Positions 13,301-25,429 of a stretch of DNA of 64,000 bases are shown piece after piece. Both the position numbers and the translations under genes were made by a program. The DNA is taken from the NCBI RefSeq assembly GCF_038502225.1, contig NW_027195255.1:185296-249295 (forward strand), given 5' to 3'. Source of the DNA: Cherax quadricarinatus (taxonomy: Eukaryota; Arthropoda; Malacostraca; Decapoda; Parastacidae). Position 1 is the first letter of the stretch, and each line of letters begins with the position of its first letter. A model generated the notes under the pieces. The model did no database searches, had not been told where the DNA came from, and was given only the letters and a program-made list of their open reading frames with translations.

Positions 13301-16300
13301 GCTCCCACACGGTACAGCACACTTGGTGTTTGTTGTGCAGTTTGTTCTTTCTGGCACTCAGTGGAACTGGTGCTCCCACACGGTACAGCACACTTGGTGT
13401 TTGTTGTGCAGTTTGTTCTTTCTGGTGCTCAGTGGAACTGGTGCTCCCACAGGGTACAGCACACTTGGTGTTTGTTGTGCAGTTTGTTCTTTCTGGCACT
13501 CAGTGGAACTGGTGCTCCCACAGGGTACAGCACACTTGGTGTTTGTTGTGCAGTTTGTTCTTTCTGGCACTCAGTGGAACTGGTGCTCCCACAGGGTACA
13601 GCACACTTGGTGTTTGTTGTGCAGTTTGTTCTTTCTGGTGCTCAGTGGAACTGGTGCTCCCACAGGGTACAGCACACTTGGTGTTTGTTGTGCAGTTTGT
13701 TCTTTCTGGCACTCAGTGGAACTGGTGCTCCCACAGGGTACAGCACACTTGGTGTTTGTTGTGCAGTTTGTTCTTTCTGGCACTCAGTGGAACTGGTGCT
13801 CCCACAGGGTACAGCACACTTGGTGTTTGTTGTGCAGTTTGTTCTTTCTGGCACTCAGTGGAACTGGTGCTCCCACAGGGTACAGCACACTTGGTGTTTG
13901 TTGTGCAGTTTGTTCTTTCTGGTGCTCAGTGGAACTGGTGCTCCCACAGGGTACAGCACACTTGGTGTTTGTTGTGCAGTTTGTTCTTTCTGGCACTCAG
14001 TGGAACTGGTGCTCCCACAGGGTACAGCACACTTGGTGTTTGTTGTGCAGTTTGTTCTTTCTGGCACTCAGTGGAACTGGTGCTCCCACAGGGTACAGCA
14101 CACTTGGTGTTTGTTGTGCAGTTCTTTTGCACTCAGTCTGGTGCTTCTGTGCACTCAGTGGAACTGGTGCTCCCACAGGGTACAGCACACTTGGTGTTTT
14201 TTGTGCAGTTTGTTCTTTCTGGCACTCAGTGGAACTGGTGCTCCCACAGGGTACAGCACACTTGGTGTTTGTTGTGCAGTTTGTTCTTTCTGGCACTCAG
14301 TGGAACTGGTGCTCCCACACGGTACAGCACACTTGGTGTTTGTTGTGCAGTTTGTTCTTTCTGGCACTCAGTGGAACTGGTGCTCCCACAGGGTACAGCA
14401 CACTTGGTGTTTGTTGTGCAGTTTGTTCTTTCTGGTGCTCAGTGGAACTGGTGCTCCCACAGGGTACAGCACACTTGGTGTTTGTTGTGCAGTTTGTTCT
14501 TTCTGGTGCTCAGTGGAACTGGTGCTCCCACAGGGTACAGCACACTTGGTGTTTGTTGTGCAGTTTGTTCTTTCTGGCACTCAGTGGAACTGGTGCTCCC
14601 ACAGGGTACAGCACACTTGGTGTTTGTTGTGCAGTTTGTTCTTTCTGGCTCTCAGTGGAACTGGTGCTCCCACACGGTACAGCACACTTGGTGTTTGTTG
14701 TGCAGTTTGTTCTTTCTGCAGTTTGTTCTTTCTGGCACTCAGTGGAACTGGTGCTCCCACAGGGTACAGCACACTTGGTGTTTGTTGTGCAGTTTGTTCT
14801 TTCTGGCACTCAGTGGAACTGGTGCTCCCACAGGGTACAGCACACTTGGTGTTTGTTGTGCAGTTTGTTCTTTCTGGCACTCAGTGGAACTGGTGCTCCC
14901 ACAGGGTACAGCACACTTGGTGTTTGTTGTGCAGTTTGTTCTTTCTGGTGCTCAGTGGAACTGGTGCTCCCACAGGGTACAGCACACTTGGTGTTTGTTG
15001 TGCAGTTTGTTCTTTCTGGCACTCAGTGGAACTGGTGCTCCCACAGGGTACAGCACACTTGGTGTTTGTTGTGCAGTTTGTTCTTTCTGGCACTCAGTGG
15101 AACTGGTGCTCCCACAGGGTACAGCACACTTGGTGTTTGTTGTGCAGTTTGTTCTTTCTGGTGCTCAGTGGAACTGGTGCTCCCACAGGGTACAGCACAC
15201 TTGGTGTTTGTTGTGCAGTTTGTTCTTTCTGGCACTCAGTGGAACTGGTGCTCCCACAGGGTACAGCACACTTGGTGTTTGTTGTGCAGTTTGTTCTTTC
15301 TGGCACTCAGTGGAACTGGTGCTCCCACAGGGTACAGCACACTTGGTGTTTGTTGTGCAGTTTGTTCTTTCTGGCACTCAGTGGAACTGGTGCTCCCACA
15401 GGGTACAGCACACTTGGTGTTTGTTGTGCAGTTTGTTCTTTCTGGCACTCAGTGGAACTGGTGCTCCCACAGGGTACAGCACACTTGGTGTTTGTTGTGC
15501 AGTTTGTTCTTTCTGGCACTCAGTGGAACTGGTGCTCCCACAGGGTACAGCACACTTGGTGTTTGTTGTGCAGTTTGTTCTTTCTGTGCACTCAGTGGAA
15601 CTGGTGCTCCCACAGGGTACAGCACACTTGGTGTTTGTTGTGCAGTTTGTTCTTTCTGGTGCTCAGTGGAACTGGTGCTCCCACAGGGTACAGCACACTT
15701 GGTGTTTGTTGTGCAGTTTGTTCTTTCTGGCACTCAGTGGAACTGGTGCTCCCACAGGGTACAGCACACTTGGTGTTTGTTGTGCAGTTTGTTCTTTCTG
15801 GCACTCAGTGGAACTGGTGCTCCCACAGGGTACAGCACACTTGGTGTTTGTTGTGCAGTTTGTTCTTTCTGGCACTCAGTGGAACTGGTGCTCCCACAGG
15901 GTACAGCACACTTGGTGTTTGTTGTGCAGTTTGTTCTTTCTGTGCACTCAGTGGAACTGGTGCACCCACAGGGTACAGCACACTTGGTGTTTGTTGTGCA
16001 GTTTGTTCTTTCTGGCACTCAGTGGAACTGGTGCTCCCACACGGTACAGCACACTTGGTGTTTGTTGTGCAGTTTGTTCTTTCTGGCACTCAGTGGAACT
16101 GGTGCTCCCACAGGGTACAGCACACTTGGTGTTTGTTGTGCAGTTTGTTCTTTCTGGCACTCAGTGGAACTGGTGCTCCCACAGGGTACAGCACACTTGG
16201 TGTTTGTTGTGCAGTTTGTTCTTTCTGGCACTCAGTGGAACTGGTGCTCCCACACGGTACAGCACACTTGGTGTTTGTTGTGCAGTTTGTTCTTTCTGGC

Positions 16301-18685
16301 ACTCAGTGGAACTGGTGCTCCCACACGGTACAGCACACTTGGTGTTTGTTGTGCAGTTTGTTCTTTCTGGTGCTCAGTGGAACTGGTGCTCCCACAGGGT
16401 ACAGCACACTTGGTGTTTGTTGTGCAGTTTGTTCTTTCTGGCACTCAGTGGAACTGGTGCTCCCACAGGGTACAGCACACTTGGTGTTTGTTGTGCAGGT
16501 TGTTCTTTCTGTGCTCAGTGGAACTGGTGCTCCCACACGGTACAGCACACTTGGTGTTTGTTGTGCAGTTTGTTCTTTCTGGTGCTCAGTGGAACTGGTG
16601 CTCCCACACGGTACAGCACACTTGGTGTTTGTTGTGCAGTTTGTTCTTTCTGGCACTCAGTGGAACTGGTGCTCCCACAGGGTACAGCACACTTGGTGTT
16701 TGTTGTGCAGTTTGTTCTTTCTGGCACTCAGTGGAACTGGTGCTCCCACAGGGTACAGCACACTTGGTGTTTGTTGTGCAGTTTGTTCTTTCTGGCACTC
16801 AGTGGAACTGGTGCTCCCACACGGTACAGCACACTTGGTGTTTGTTGTGCAGTTTGTTCTTTCTGGCACTCAGTGGAACTGGTGCTCCCACAGGGTACAG
16901 CACACTTGGTGTTTGTTGTGCAGTTTGTTCTTTCTGGCACTCAGTGGAACTGGTGCTCCCACACTGGTGCTCCCACAGGGTACAGCACACTTGGTGTTTG
17001 TTGTGCAGTTTGTTCTTTCTGGCACTCAGTGGAACTGGTGCTCCCACAGGGTACAGCACACTTGGTGTTTGTTGTGCAGTTTGTTCTTTCTGGCACTCAG
17101 TGGAACTGGTGCTCCCACAGGGTACAGCACACTTGGTGTTTGTTGTGCAGTTTGTTCTTTCTGGCACTCAGTGGAACTGGTGCTCCCACAGGGTACAGCA
17201 CACTTGGTGTTTGTTGTGCAGTTTGTTCTTTCTGGCACTCAGTGGAACTGGTGCTCCCACAGGGTACAGCACACTTGGTGTTTGTTGTGCAGTTTGTTCT
17301 TTCTGGCACTCAGTGGAACTGGTGCTCCCACAGGGTACAGCACACTTGGTGTTTGTTGTGCAGTTTGTTCTTTCTGGCACTCAGTGGAACTGGTGCTCCC
17401 ACACGGTACAGCACACTTGGTGTTTGTTGTGCAGTTTGTTCTTTCTGGCACTCAGTGGAACTGGTGCTCCCACAGGGTACAGCACACTTGGTGTTTGTTG
17501 TGCAGTTTGTTCTTTCTGGTGCTCAGTGGAACTGGTGCTCCCACAGGGTACAGCACACTTGGTGTTTGTTGTGCAGTTTGTTCTTTCTGGCACTCAGTGG
17601 AACTGGTGCTCCCACAGGGTACAGCACACTTGGTGTTTGTTGTGCAGTTTGTTCTTTCTGGCACTCAGTGGAACTGGTGCTCCCACAGGGTACAGCACAC
17701 TTGGTGTTTGTTGTGCAGTTTGTTCTTTCTGGCACTCAGTGGAACTGGTGCTCCCACAGGGTACAGCACACTTGGTGTTTGTTGTGCAGTTTGTTCTTTC
17801 TGGCACTCAGTGGAACTGGTGCTCCCACACGGTACAGCACACTTGGTGTTTGTTGTGCAGTTTGTTCTTTCTGGTGCTCAGTGGAACTGGTGCTCCCACA
17901 CGGTACAGCACACTTGGTGTTTGTTGTGCAGTTTGTTCTTTCTGGAACTCAGTGGAACTGGTGCTCCCACACGGTACAGCACACTTGGTGTTTGTTGTGC
18001 AGTTTGTTCTTTCTGGTGCTCAGTGGAACTGGTGCTCCCACAGGGTACAGCACACTTGGTGTTTGTTGTGCAGTTTGTTCTTTCTGGCACTCAGTGGAAC
18101 TGGTGCTCCCACAGGGTACAGCACACTTGGTGTTTGTTGTGCAGTTTGTTCTTTCTGGCACTCAGTGGAACTGGTGCTCCCACAGGGTACAGCACACTTG
18201 GTGTTTGTTGTGCAGTTTGTTCTTTCTGGCACTCAGTGGAACTGGTGCTCCCACACGGTACAGCACACTTGGTGTTTGTTGTGCAGTTTGTTCTTTCTGG
18301 CACTCAGTGGAACTGGTGCTCCCACACGGTACAGCACACTTGGTGTTTGTTGTGCAGTTTGTTCTTTCTGGCACTCAGTGGAACTGGTGCTCCCACACGG
18401 TACAGCACACTTGGTGTTTGTTGTGCAGTTTGTTCTTTCTGGTGCTCAGTGGAACTGGTGCTCCCACAGGGTACAGCACACTTGGTGTTTGTTGTGCAGT
18501 TTGTTCTTTCTGGCACTCAGTGGAACTGGTGCTCCCACAGGGTACAGCACACTTGGTGTTTGTTGTGCAGTTTGTTCTTTCTGGCACTCAGTGGAACTGG
18601 TGCTCCCACACGGTACAGCACACTTGGTGTTTGTTGTGCAGTTTGTTCTTTCTGGCACTCAGTGGAACTGGTGCTCCCACACGGT

Positions 18686-21600
18686 ACAGCACACTTGGTG
18701 TTTGTTGTGCAGTTTGTTCTTTCTGGCACTCAGTGGAACTGGTGCTCCCACACGGTACAGCACACTTGGTGTTTGTTGTGCAGTTTGTTCTTTCTGGCAC
18801 TCAGTGGAACTGGTGCTCCCACACGGTACAGCACACTTGGTGTTTGTTGTGCAGTTTGTTCTTTCTGGCACTCAGTGGAACTGGTGCTCCCACAGGGTAC
18901 AGCACACTTGGTGTTTGTTGTGCAGTTTGTTCTTTCTGGTGGTCAGTGGAACTGGTGCTCCCACACGGTACAGCACACTTGGTGTTTGTTGTGCAGTTTG
19001 TTCTTTCTGGTGCTCAGTGGAACTGGTGCTCCCACACGGTACAGCACACTTGGTGTTTGTTGTGCAGTTTGTTCTTTCTGGCACTCAGTGGAACTGGTGC
19101 TCCCACAGGGTACAGCACACTTGGTGTTTGTTGTGCAGTTTGTTCTTTCTGGCACTCAGTGGAACTGGTGCTCCCACACGGTACAGCACACTTGGTGTTT
19201 GTTGTGCAGTTTGTTCTTTCTGGTGCTCAGTGGAACTGGTGCTCCCACACGGTACAGCACACTTGGTGTTTGTTGTGCAGTTTGTTCTTTCTGGTGCTCA
19301 GTGGAACTGGTGCTCCCACACGGTACAGCACACTTGGTGTTTGTTGTGCAGTTTGTTCTTTCTGGTGCTCAGTGGAACTGGTGCTCCCACACGGTACAGC
19401 ACACTTGGTGTTTGTTGTGCAGTTTGTTCTTTCTGGTGCTCAGTGGAACTGGTGCTCCCACACGGTACAGCACACTTGGTGTTTGTTGTGCAGTTTGTTC
19501 TTTCTGGCACTCAGTGGAACTGGTGCTTCCACAGGGTACAGCACACTTGGTGTTTGTTGTGCAGTTTGTTCTTTCTGGCACTCAGTGGAACTGGTGCTCC
19601 CACACGGTACAGCACACTTGGTGTTTGTTGTGCAGTTTGTTCTTTCTGGTGCTCAGTGGAACTGGTGCTCCCACAGGGTACAGCACACTTGGTGTTTGTT
19701 GTGCAGTTTGTTCTTTCTGGTGCTCAGTGGAACTGGTGCACCCACAGGGTACAGCACACTTGGTGTTTGTTGTGCAGTTTGTTCTTTCTGGCACTCAGTG
19801 GAACTGGTGCTCCCACACGGTACAGCACACTTGGTGTTTGTTGTGCAGTTTGTTCTTTCTGGCACTCAGTGGAACTGGTGCTCCCACACGGTACAGCACA
19901 CTTGGTGTTTGTTGTGCAGTTTGTTCTTTCTGGCACTCAGTGGAACTGGTGCTCCCACACGGTACAGCACACTTGGTGTTTGTTGTGCAGTTTGTTCTTT
20001 CTGGCCCTCAGTGGAACTGGTGCTCCCACAGGGTACAGCACACTTGGTGTTTGTTGTGCAGTTTGTTCTTTCTGGCACTCAGTGGAACTGGTGCTCCCAC
20101 AGGGTACAGCACACTTGGTGTTTGTTGTGCAGTTTGTTCTTTCTGGCACTCAGTGGAACTGGTGCTCCCACAGGGTACAGCACACTTGGTGTTTGTTGTG
20201 CAGTTTGTTCTTTCTGGCACTCAGTGGAACTGGTGCTCCCACAGGGTACAGCACACTTGGTGTTTGTTGTGCAGTTTGTTCTTTCTGGCACTCAGTGGAA
20301 CTGGTGCTCCCACAGGGTACAGCACACTTGGTGTTTGTTGTGCAGTTTGTTCTTTCTGGCACTCAGTGGAACTGGTGCTCCCACAGGGTACAGCACACTT
20401 GGTGTTTGTTGTGCAGTTTGTTCTTTCTGGTGCTCAGTGGAACTTGTGCTCCCACACGGTACAGCACACTTGGTGTTTGTTGTGCAGTTTGTTCTTTCTG
20501 GTGCTCAGTGGAACTGGTGCTCCCACACGGTACAGCACACTTGGTGTTTGTTGTGCAGTTTGTTCTTTCTGGCACTCAGTGGAACTGGTGCTTCCACAGG
20601 GTACAGCACACTTGGTGTTTGTTGTGCAGTTTGTTCTTTCTGGTGCTCAGTGGAACTGGTGCTCCCACACGGTACAGCACACTTGGTGTTTGTTGTGCAG
20701 TTTGTTCTTTCTGGTGCTCAGTGGAACTGGTGCTCCCACAGGGTACAGCACACTTGGTGTTTGTTGTGCAGTTTGTTCTTTCTGGTGCTCAGTGGAACTG
20801 GTGCTCCCACACGGTACAGCACACTTGGTGTTTGTTGTGCAGTTTGTTCTTTCTGGCACTCAGTGGAACTGGTGCTCCCACACGGTACAGCACACTCGGT
20901 GTTTGTTGTGCAGTTTGTTCTTTCTGGTGCTCAGTGGAACTGGTGCTCCCACAGGGTACAGCACACTTGGTGTTTGTTGTGCATTTTGTTCTTTCTGGCA
21001 CTCAGTGGAACTGGTGCTCCCACAGGGTACAGGACACTTGGTGTTTGTTGTGCAGTTTGTTCTTTCTGGCACTCAGTGGAACTGGTGCTCCCACACGGTA
21101 CAGCACACTTGGTGTTTGTTGTGCAGTTTGTTCTTTCTGGCACTCAGTGGAACTGGTGCTCCCACAGGGTACAGCACACTTGGTGTTTGTTGTGCAGTTT
21201 GTTCTTTCTGGTGCTCAGTGGAACTGGTGCTCCCACACGGTACAGCACACTTGGTGTTTGTTGTGCAGTTTGTTCTTTCTGGCACTCAGTGGAACTGGTG
21301 CTCCCACAGGGTACAGCACACTTGGTGTTTGTTGTGCAGTTTGTTCTTTCTGGTGCTCAGTGGAACTGGTGCTCCCACACGGTACAGCACACTTGGTGTT
21401 TGTTGTGCAGTTTGTTCTTTCTGGTGCTCAGTGGAACTGGTGCTTCCACAGGGTACAGCACACTTGGTGTTTGTTGTGCAGTTTGTTCTTTCTGGCACTC
21501 AGTGGAACTGGTGCTCCCACAGGGTACAGCACACTTGGTGTTTGTTGTGCAGTTTGTTCTTTCTGGCACTCAGTGGAACTGGTGCTCCCACAGGGTACAG

Positions 21601-22156
21601 CACACTTGGTGTTTGTTGTGCAGTTGGTTCTTTCTGGTGCTCAGTGGAACTGGTGCTCCCACAGGGTACAGCACACTTGGTGTTTGTTGTGCAGTTTGTT
21701 CTTTCTGGCACTCAGTGGAACTGGTGCTCCCACAGGGTACAGCACACTTGGTGTTTGTTGTGCAGTTTGTTCTTTCTGGCACTCAGTGGAACTGGTGCTC
21801 CCACAGGGTACAGCACACTTGGTGTTTGTTGTGCAGTTTGTTCTTTCTGGCACTCAGTGGAACTGGTGCTCCCACCAGGTACAGCACACTTGGTGTTTGT
21901 TGTGCAGTTTGTTCTTTCTGGCACTCAGTGGAACTGGTGCTCCCACAGGGTACAGCACACTTGGTGTTTGTTGTGCAGTTTGTTCTTTCTGGTGCTCAGT
22001 GGAACTGGTGCTCCCACACGGTACAGCACACTTGGTGTTTGTTGTGCAGTTTGTTCTTTCTGGCACTCAGTGGAACTGGTGCTCCCACAGGGTACAGCAC
22101 ACTTGGTGTTTGTTGTGCAGTTTGTTCTTTCTGGCACTCAGTGGAACTGGTGCTCC
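18686..22156. repeat. Internal duplication within 71-bp array, copy 2
   Basis: Partner of 6870-10340 at a constant offset of 11,816 bp; for example the 'CACACTCGG' variant base falls at 20897 versus 9081. A private change is 'GCAGTTGGTTC' near 21622. The constant offset over more than 3 kb means no net indels arose within either copy after duplication. Confidence 0.8.
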
Positions 22157-23168
22157 CACAGGGTACAGCACACTTGGTGTTTGTTGTGCAGTTTGTTCTT
22201 TCTGGTGCTCAGTGGAACTGGTGCTCCCACACGGTACAGCACACTTGGTGTTTGTTGTGCAGTTTGTTCTTTCTGGTGCTCAGTGGAACTGGTGCTCCCA
22301 CAGGGTACAGCACACTTGGTGTTTGTTGTGCAGTTTGTTCTTTCTGGTGCTCAGTGGAACTGGTGCTTCCACAGGGTACAGCACACTTGGTGTTTGCTGT
22401 GCAGTTTGTTCTTTCTGGCACTCAGTGGAACTGGTGCTCCCACACGGTACAGCACACTTGGTGTTTGTTGTGCAGTTTGTTCTTTCTGGCACTCAGTGGA
22501 ACTGGTGCTCCCACAGGGTACAGCACACTTGGTGTTTGTTGTGCAGTTTGTTCTTTCTGGCACTCAGTGGAACTGGTGCTCCCACAGGGTACAGCACACT
22601 TGGTGTTTGTTGTGCAGTTTGTTCTTTCTTGTGCTCAGTGGAGCTGGTGCTCCCACACGGTACAGCACACTTGGTGTTTGTTGTGCAGTTTGTTCTTTCT
22701 GGTGCTCAGTGGAACTGGTGCTCCCACAGGGTACAGCACACTTGGTGTTTGTTGTGCAGTTTGTTCTTTCTGGTGCTCAGTGGAACTGGTGCTCCCACAC
22801 GGTACAGCACACTTGGTGTTTGTTGTGCAGTTTGTTCTTTCTGGCACTCAGTGGAACTGGTGCTCCCACACGGTACAGCACACTTGGTGTTTGTTGTGCA
22901 GTTTGTTCTTTCTGGCACTCAGTGGAACTGGTGCTCCCACACGGTACAGCACACTTGGTGTTTGTTGTGCAGTTTGTTCTTTCTGGCACTCAGTGGAACT
23001 GGTGCTCCCACACGGTACAGCACACTTGGTGTTTGTTGTGCAGTTTGTTCTCTCTGGCACTCAGTGGAACTGGTGCTCCCACACGGTACAGCACACTTGG
23101 TGTTTGTTGTGCAGTTTGTTCTCTCTGGCACTCAGTGGAACTGGTGCTCCCACACGGTACAGCACACA

Positions 23169-23355
23169 TTGAGGGTTAAGACCCATTCTATGCTGACCAG
23201 GCATCTTAGGCCAATCGTGCCAAATTTGGAGGCAGGAAAATTAAAATGTAGATCTACGTTTGGAGCGCTAGCGGTAAGAACATAGATCTACATTTGGACA
23301 GATAAAGCATTAGAGTAATTTTCTCTGTGTGATAAGACCAAAAAAAATAAAAATT
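23169..23355. other. Array right flank with two AGATCT-centred palindromes
   Basis: Unique sequence after the last 71-bp unit. Two related 18-19-nt words centred on TAGATCTA lie at 23246-23264 and 23281-23298, each followed by 'TTTGGA' and separated by 'GCGCTAGCGG'. 'TTGAGGGTTAA' abuts the array at 23168. This could be the end of a DNA transposon, but no matching inverted end was found. Confidence 0.4.
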
Positions 23356-23535
23356 AGGGTCAGTACTTATTGAGATAAAGGCCACAAAGTTGGCACTGGA
23401 TGCTCACCTGATGGCAACATGGAGTCCTGCCGCTTGTAGAAGTCTTCCCAATATACCTTTTTTTCTCTATTTTTTTATATAATTTTATGTTCTGATAATT
23501 ACAATTTGTACTAGTTCTTGTTTCATATAAAACTG
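23356..23535. repeat. Dispersed repeat, right copy
   Basis: Diverged copy of 301-480 in the same orientation, sharing ordered words such as 'CAAAGTTGG', 'GATGGCAACA', 'ATATACCTTTTTTT' and 'ACAATTTGTA'. The short frame it opens on the minus strand is not conserved between the copies and is not called. Confidence 0.65.
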
Positions 23536-23589
23536 GATAGTACACTAGGGAAAAGAAATTAATTGAAGATTATTGTTTGTTACCTCAGT

Positions 23590-24465
23590 ATATTTTGTTA
23601 CTACTCATACAGCTACACTATTTTGTTACTACTCATACAGCTACACTATTTTGTTACTACTCATACAGCTACGGTATTTTGTTACTACTCATACAGCTAC
23701 ACTATTTTGTTACTACTCATACAGCTACACTATTTTGTTACTACTCATACAGCTACACTATTTTGTTAGTACTCATACAGCTACACTATTTTGTTAGTAC
23801 TCATACAGCTACACTATTTTGTTACTACTCATACAGCTACACTATTTTGTTAGTACTCATACAGCTACACTATTTTGTTACTACTCATACAGCTACACTA
23901 TTTTGTTAGTACTCATACAGCTACACTATTTTGTTACTACTCATACAGCTACACTATTTTGTTAGTACTCATACAGCTACACTATTTTGTTACTACTCAT
24001 ACAGCTACACTATTTTGTTACTACTCATACAGCTACACTATTTTGTTACTACTCATACAGCTACACTATTTTGTTACTACTCATACAGCTACACTATTTT
24101 GTTACTACTCATACAGCTACACTATTTTGTTACTACTCATACAGCTACACTATTTTGTTACTACTCATACAGCTACACTATTTTGTTACTACTCATACAG
24201 CTACACTATTTTGTTACTACTCATACAGCTACACTATTTTGTTACTACTCATACAGCTACACTATTTTGTTACTACTCATACAGCTACACTATTTTGTTA
24301 CTACTCATACAGCTACACTATTTTGTTACTACTCATACAGCTACACTATTTTGTTACTACTCATACAGCTACACTATTTTGTTACTACTCATACAGCTAC
24401 ACTATTTTGTTACTACTCATACAGCTACACTATTTTGTTACTACTCATACAGCTACACTATTTTG
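23590..24465. repeat. 28-bp minisatellite, about 31 units
   Basis: Perfect or near-perfect repetition of a 28-bp unit built from 'TTTTGTTACTACTCATA' and 'CAGCTACACTA'. The main variant is GTTAGTAC for GTTACTAC, seen in six units clustered between 23765 and 23965 and alternating there with the normal form. One unit has ACGGTA near 23671. All three plus frames are stop-free, producing low-complexity open frames that are not genes. Confidence 0.97.
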
Positions 24466-24972
24466 AAAGTGTTGTCTTTTCATCATTATTTATTTGTTTT
24501 TTTCCACATCAGTCTTTTTTTATTCACGAAGGTAGAGTGGCCTGAAAAATGGAAATACATCACCATCACTTATTCAATAGCTGTTCTGCCACAAATCCAT
24601 GGACATCACAATTCAAATGACACTTTGAACCACAACAGCCCCACCTCTCCGTTACAGTGTACGTACTATACCTTCCACTTGCTCATGAAACTGGCTTCAT
24701 TAAATCCTTTCATACCAGGATTGTCAGAGTATCCATGGTTAAGCAGACACTTCAGTAGTAAAGAGGACAGTTCACACAGGAAGCTAAGAGACATGTACCT
24801 ATTTTTCTTTAATAAATTGTGTCATAAATTTAACTGTAAATTTGCTTATGTATTTTTATACTTAAATCTATATGACTTATTCATTAATAATTCAACAATA
24901 GGGATATGAATATGTTGTTCCACAAATATTATCTTAATGCATTATTGTAGTAGACATATTGTCTCCACTAAA
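24466..24972. other. Spacer, possible old retroposon remnant
   Basis: No convincing gene. The open frame continuing from the 28-bp array to 24909 is an accident of the array. The reverse complement of about 24520-24545 reads 'GGCCACTCTACCTTCGTG', faintly like the LINE terminus at 26665-26697. This could mark a degraded minus-strand insertion, with low certainty. Confidence 0.35.
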
Positions 24973-25156
24973 CTGTGACCTGAGACTGCTATTAACTGTG
25001 ACCTGAGACTGCTATTAACTGTGACCTGAGACTGCTATTAACTGTGACCTGAGACTGCTATTAACTGTGACCTGAGACTGCTATTAACTGTGACCTGAGA
25101 CTGCTATTAACTGTGACCTGAGACTGCTATTAACTGTGACCTGAGACTGCTATTAA
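24973..25156. repeat. 23-bp minisatellite, 8 units
   Basis: Eight identical 23-bp units, starts at 24973, 24996, 25019 and so on, each containing 'CTGTGACCTGAGACTGC' followed by 'TATTAA'. Absence of variation suggests recent expansion. Confidence 0.97.
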
Positions 25157-25429
25157 CTGTTAAGCTGCTAAGAAATATCTATTCCAACCTTCAGTATATG
25201 CCAGTTTTTTATTACCCTTATAATTCTGAACATCCTCACATACAAAGGCGGCTGCTTGTGGTGGTGCAATGAAAATTATTTAAAAGTGACTTGAGATTGT
25301 GAGTCTCTTCAACCTGGTACATGTAAATTCATTAAACCATATTTACATGGTACAGTAGCTGTAATTTTCTCGTTGTATTCACTCCGTGTGTGTATGTACA
25401 TTATGTATGTGCAAAACAAGACAAATTGG
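25157..25429. other. Spacer, nothing recognised
   Basis: AT-rich unique sequence between the 23-bp array and a LINE remnant. No frame, RNA gene or repeat was recognised. Confidence 0.5.

Larger units (their letters stand above)
2279..23168. repeat. 71-bp satellite array, about 294 units
   Basis: Head-to-tail units of 71 bp, each starting at 'GCAGTTTGTTCTTTCTGG'. Units are highly similar. The main polymorphisms are GGCACTCAG versus GGTGCTCAG and CCACAGGG versus CCACACGG. The plus strand lacks stop codons in all three frames of the unit, and because 71 is not a multiple of 3 each frame cycles every 213 bp. Very long open frames result (for example 2800-23172), all equally open and all translating the same repeat, so none is called as a gene. 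Periodicity is strict except for one 1-bp deletion near 5825 and a zone of irregular units between about 11.69 and 16.97 kb. A roughly 3.4-kb block is duplicated internally at an offset of 11,816 bp. Confidence 0.97.

Noticed and set aside
2513..23131. Hundreds of 70-residue minus-strand frames starting MPERTNC
   Set aside because: One frame per unit repeated every 71 bp, produced by a stop in each unit; shadows of the satellite.
23165..23180. piggyBac-like transposon end (TTGAGGGTTAA)
   Set aside because: Suggestive TTAA and GGG, but no matching inverted terminus or transposase was found in the window.
2800..23285. Giant plus-strand reading frames across the 71-bp array, such as 2800-23172, 3905-23179 and 10152-23285
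   Set aside because: All three frames are equally open because the unit lacks stops; they translate the same repeat in rotated order, with no start context, domain or codon preference.
23563..24909. Tyrosine/leucine-rich frames over the 28-bp array
   Set aside because: Low-complexity translation of a stop-free minisatellite; the extension to 24909 is chance.
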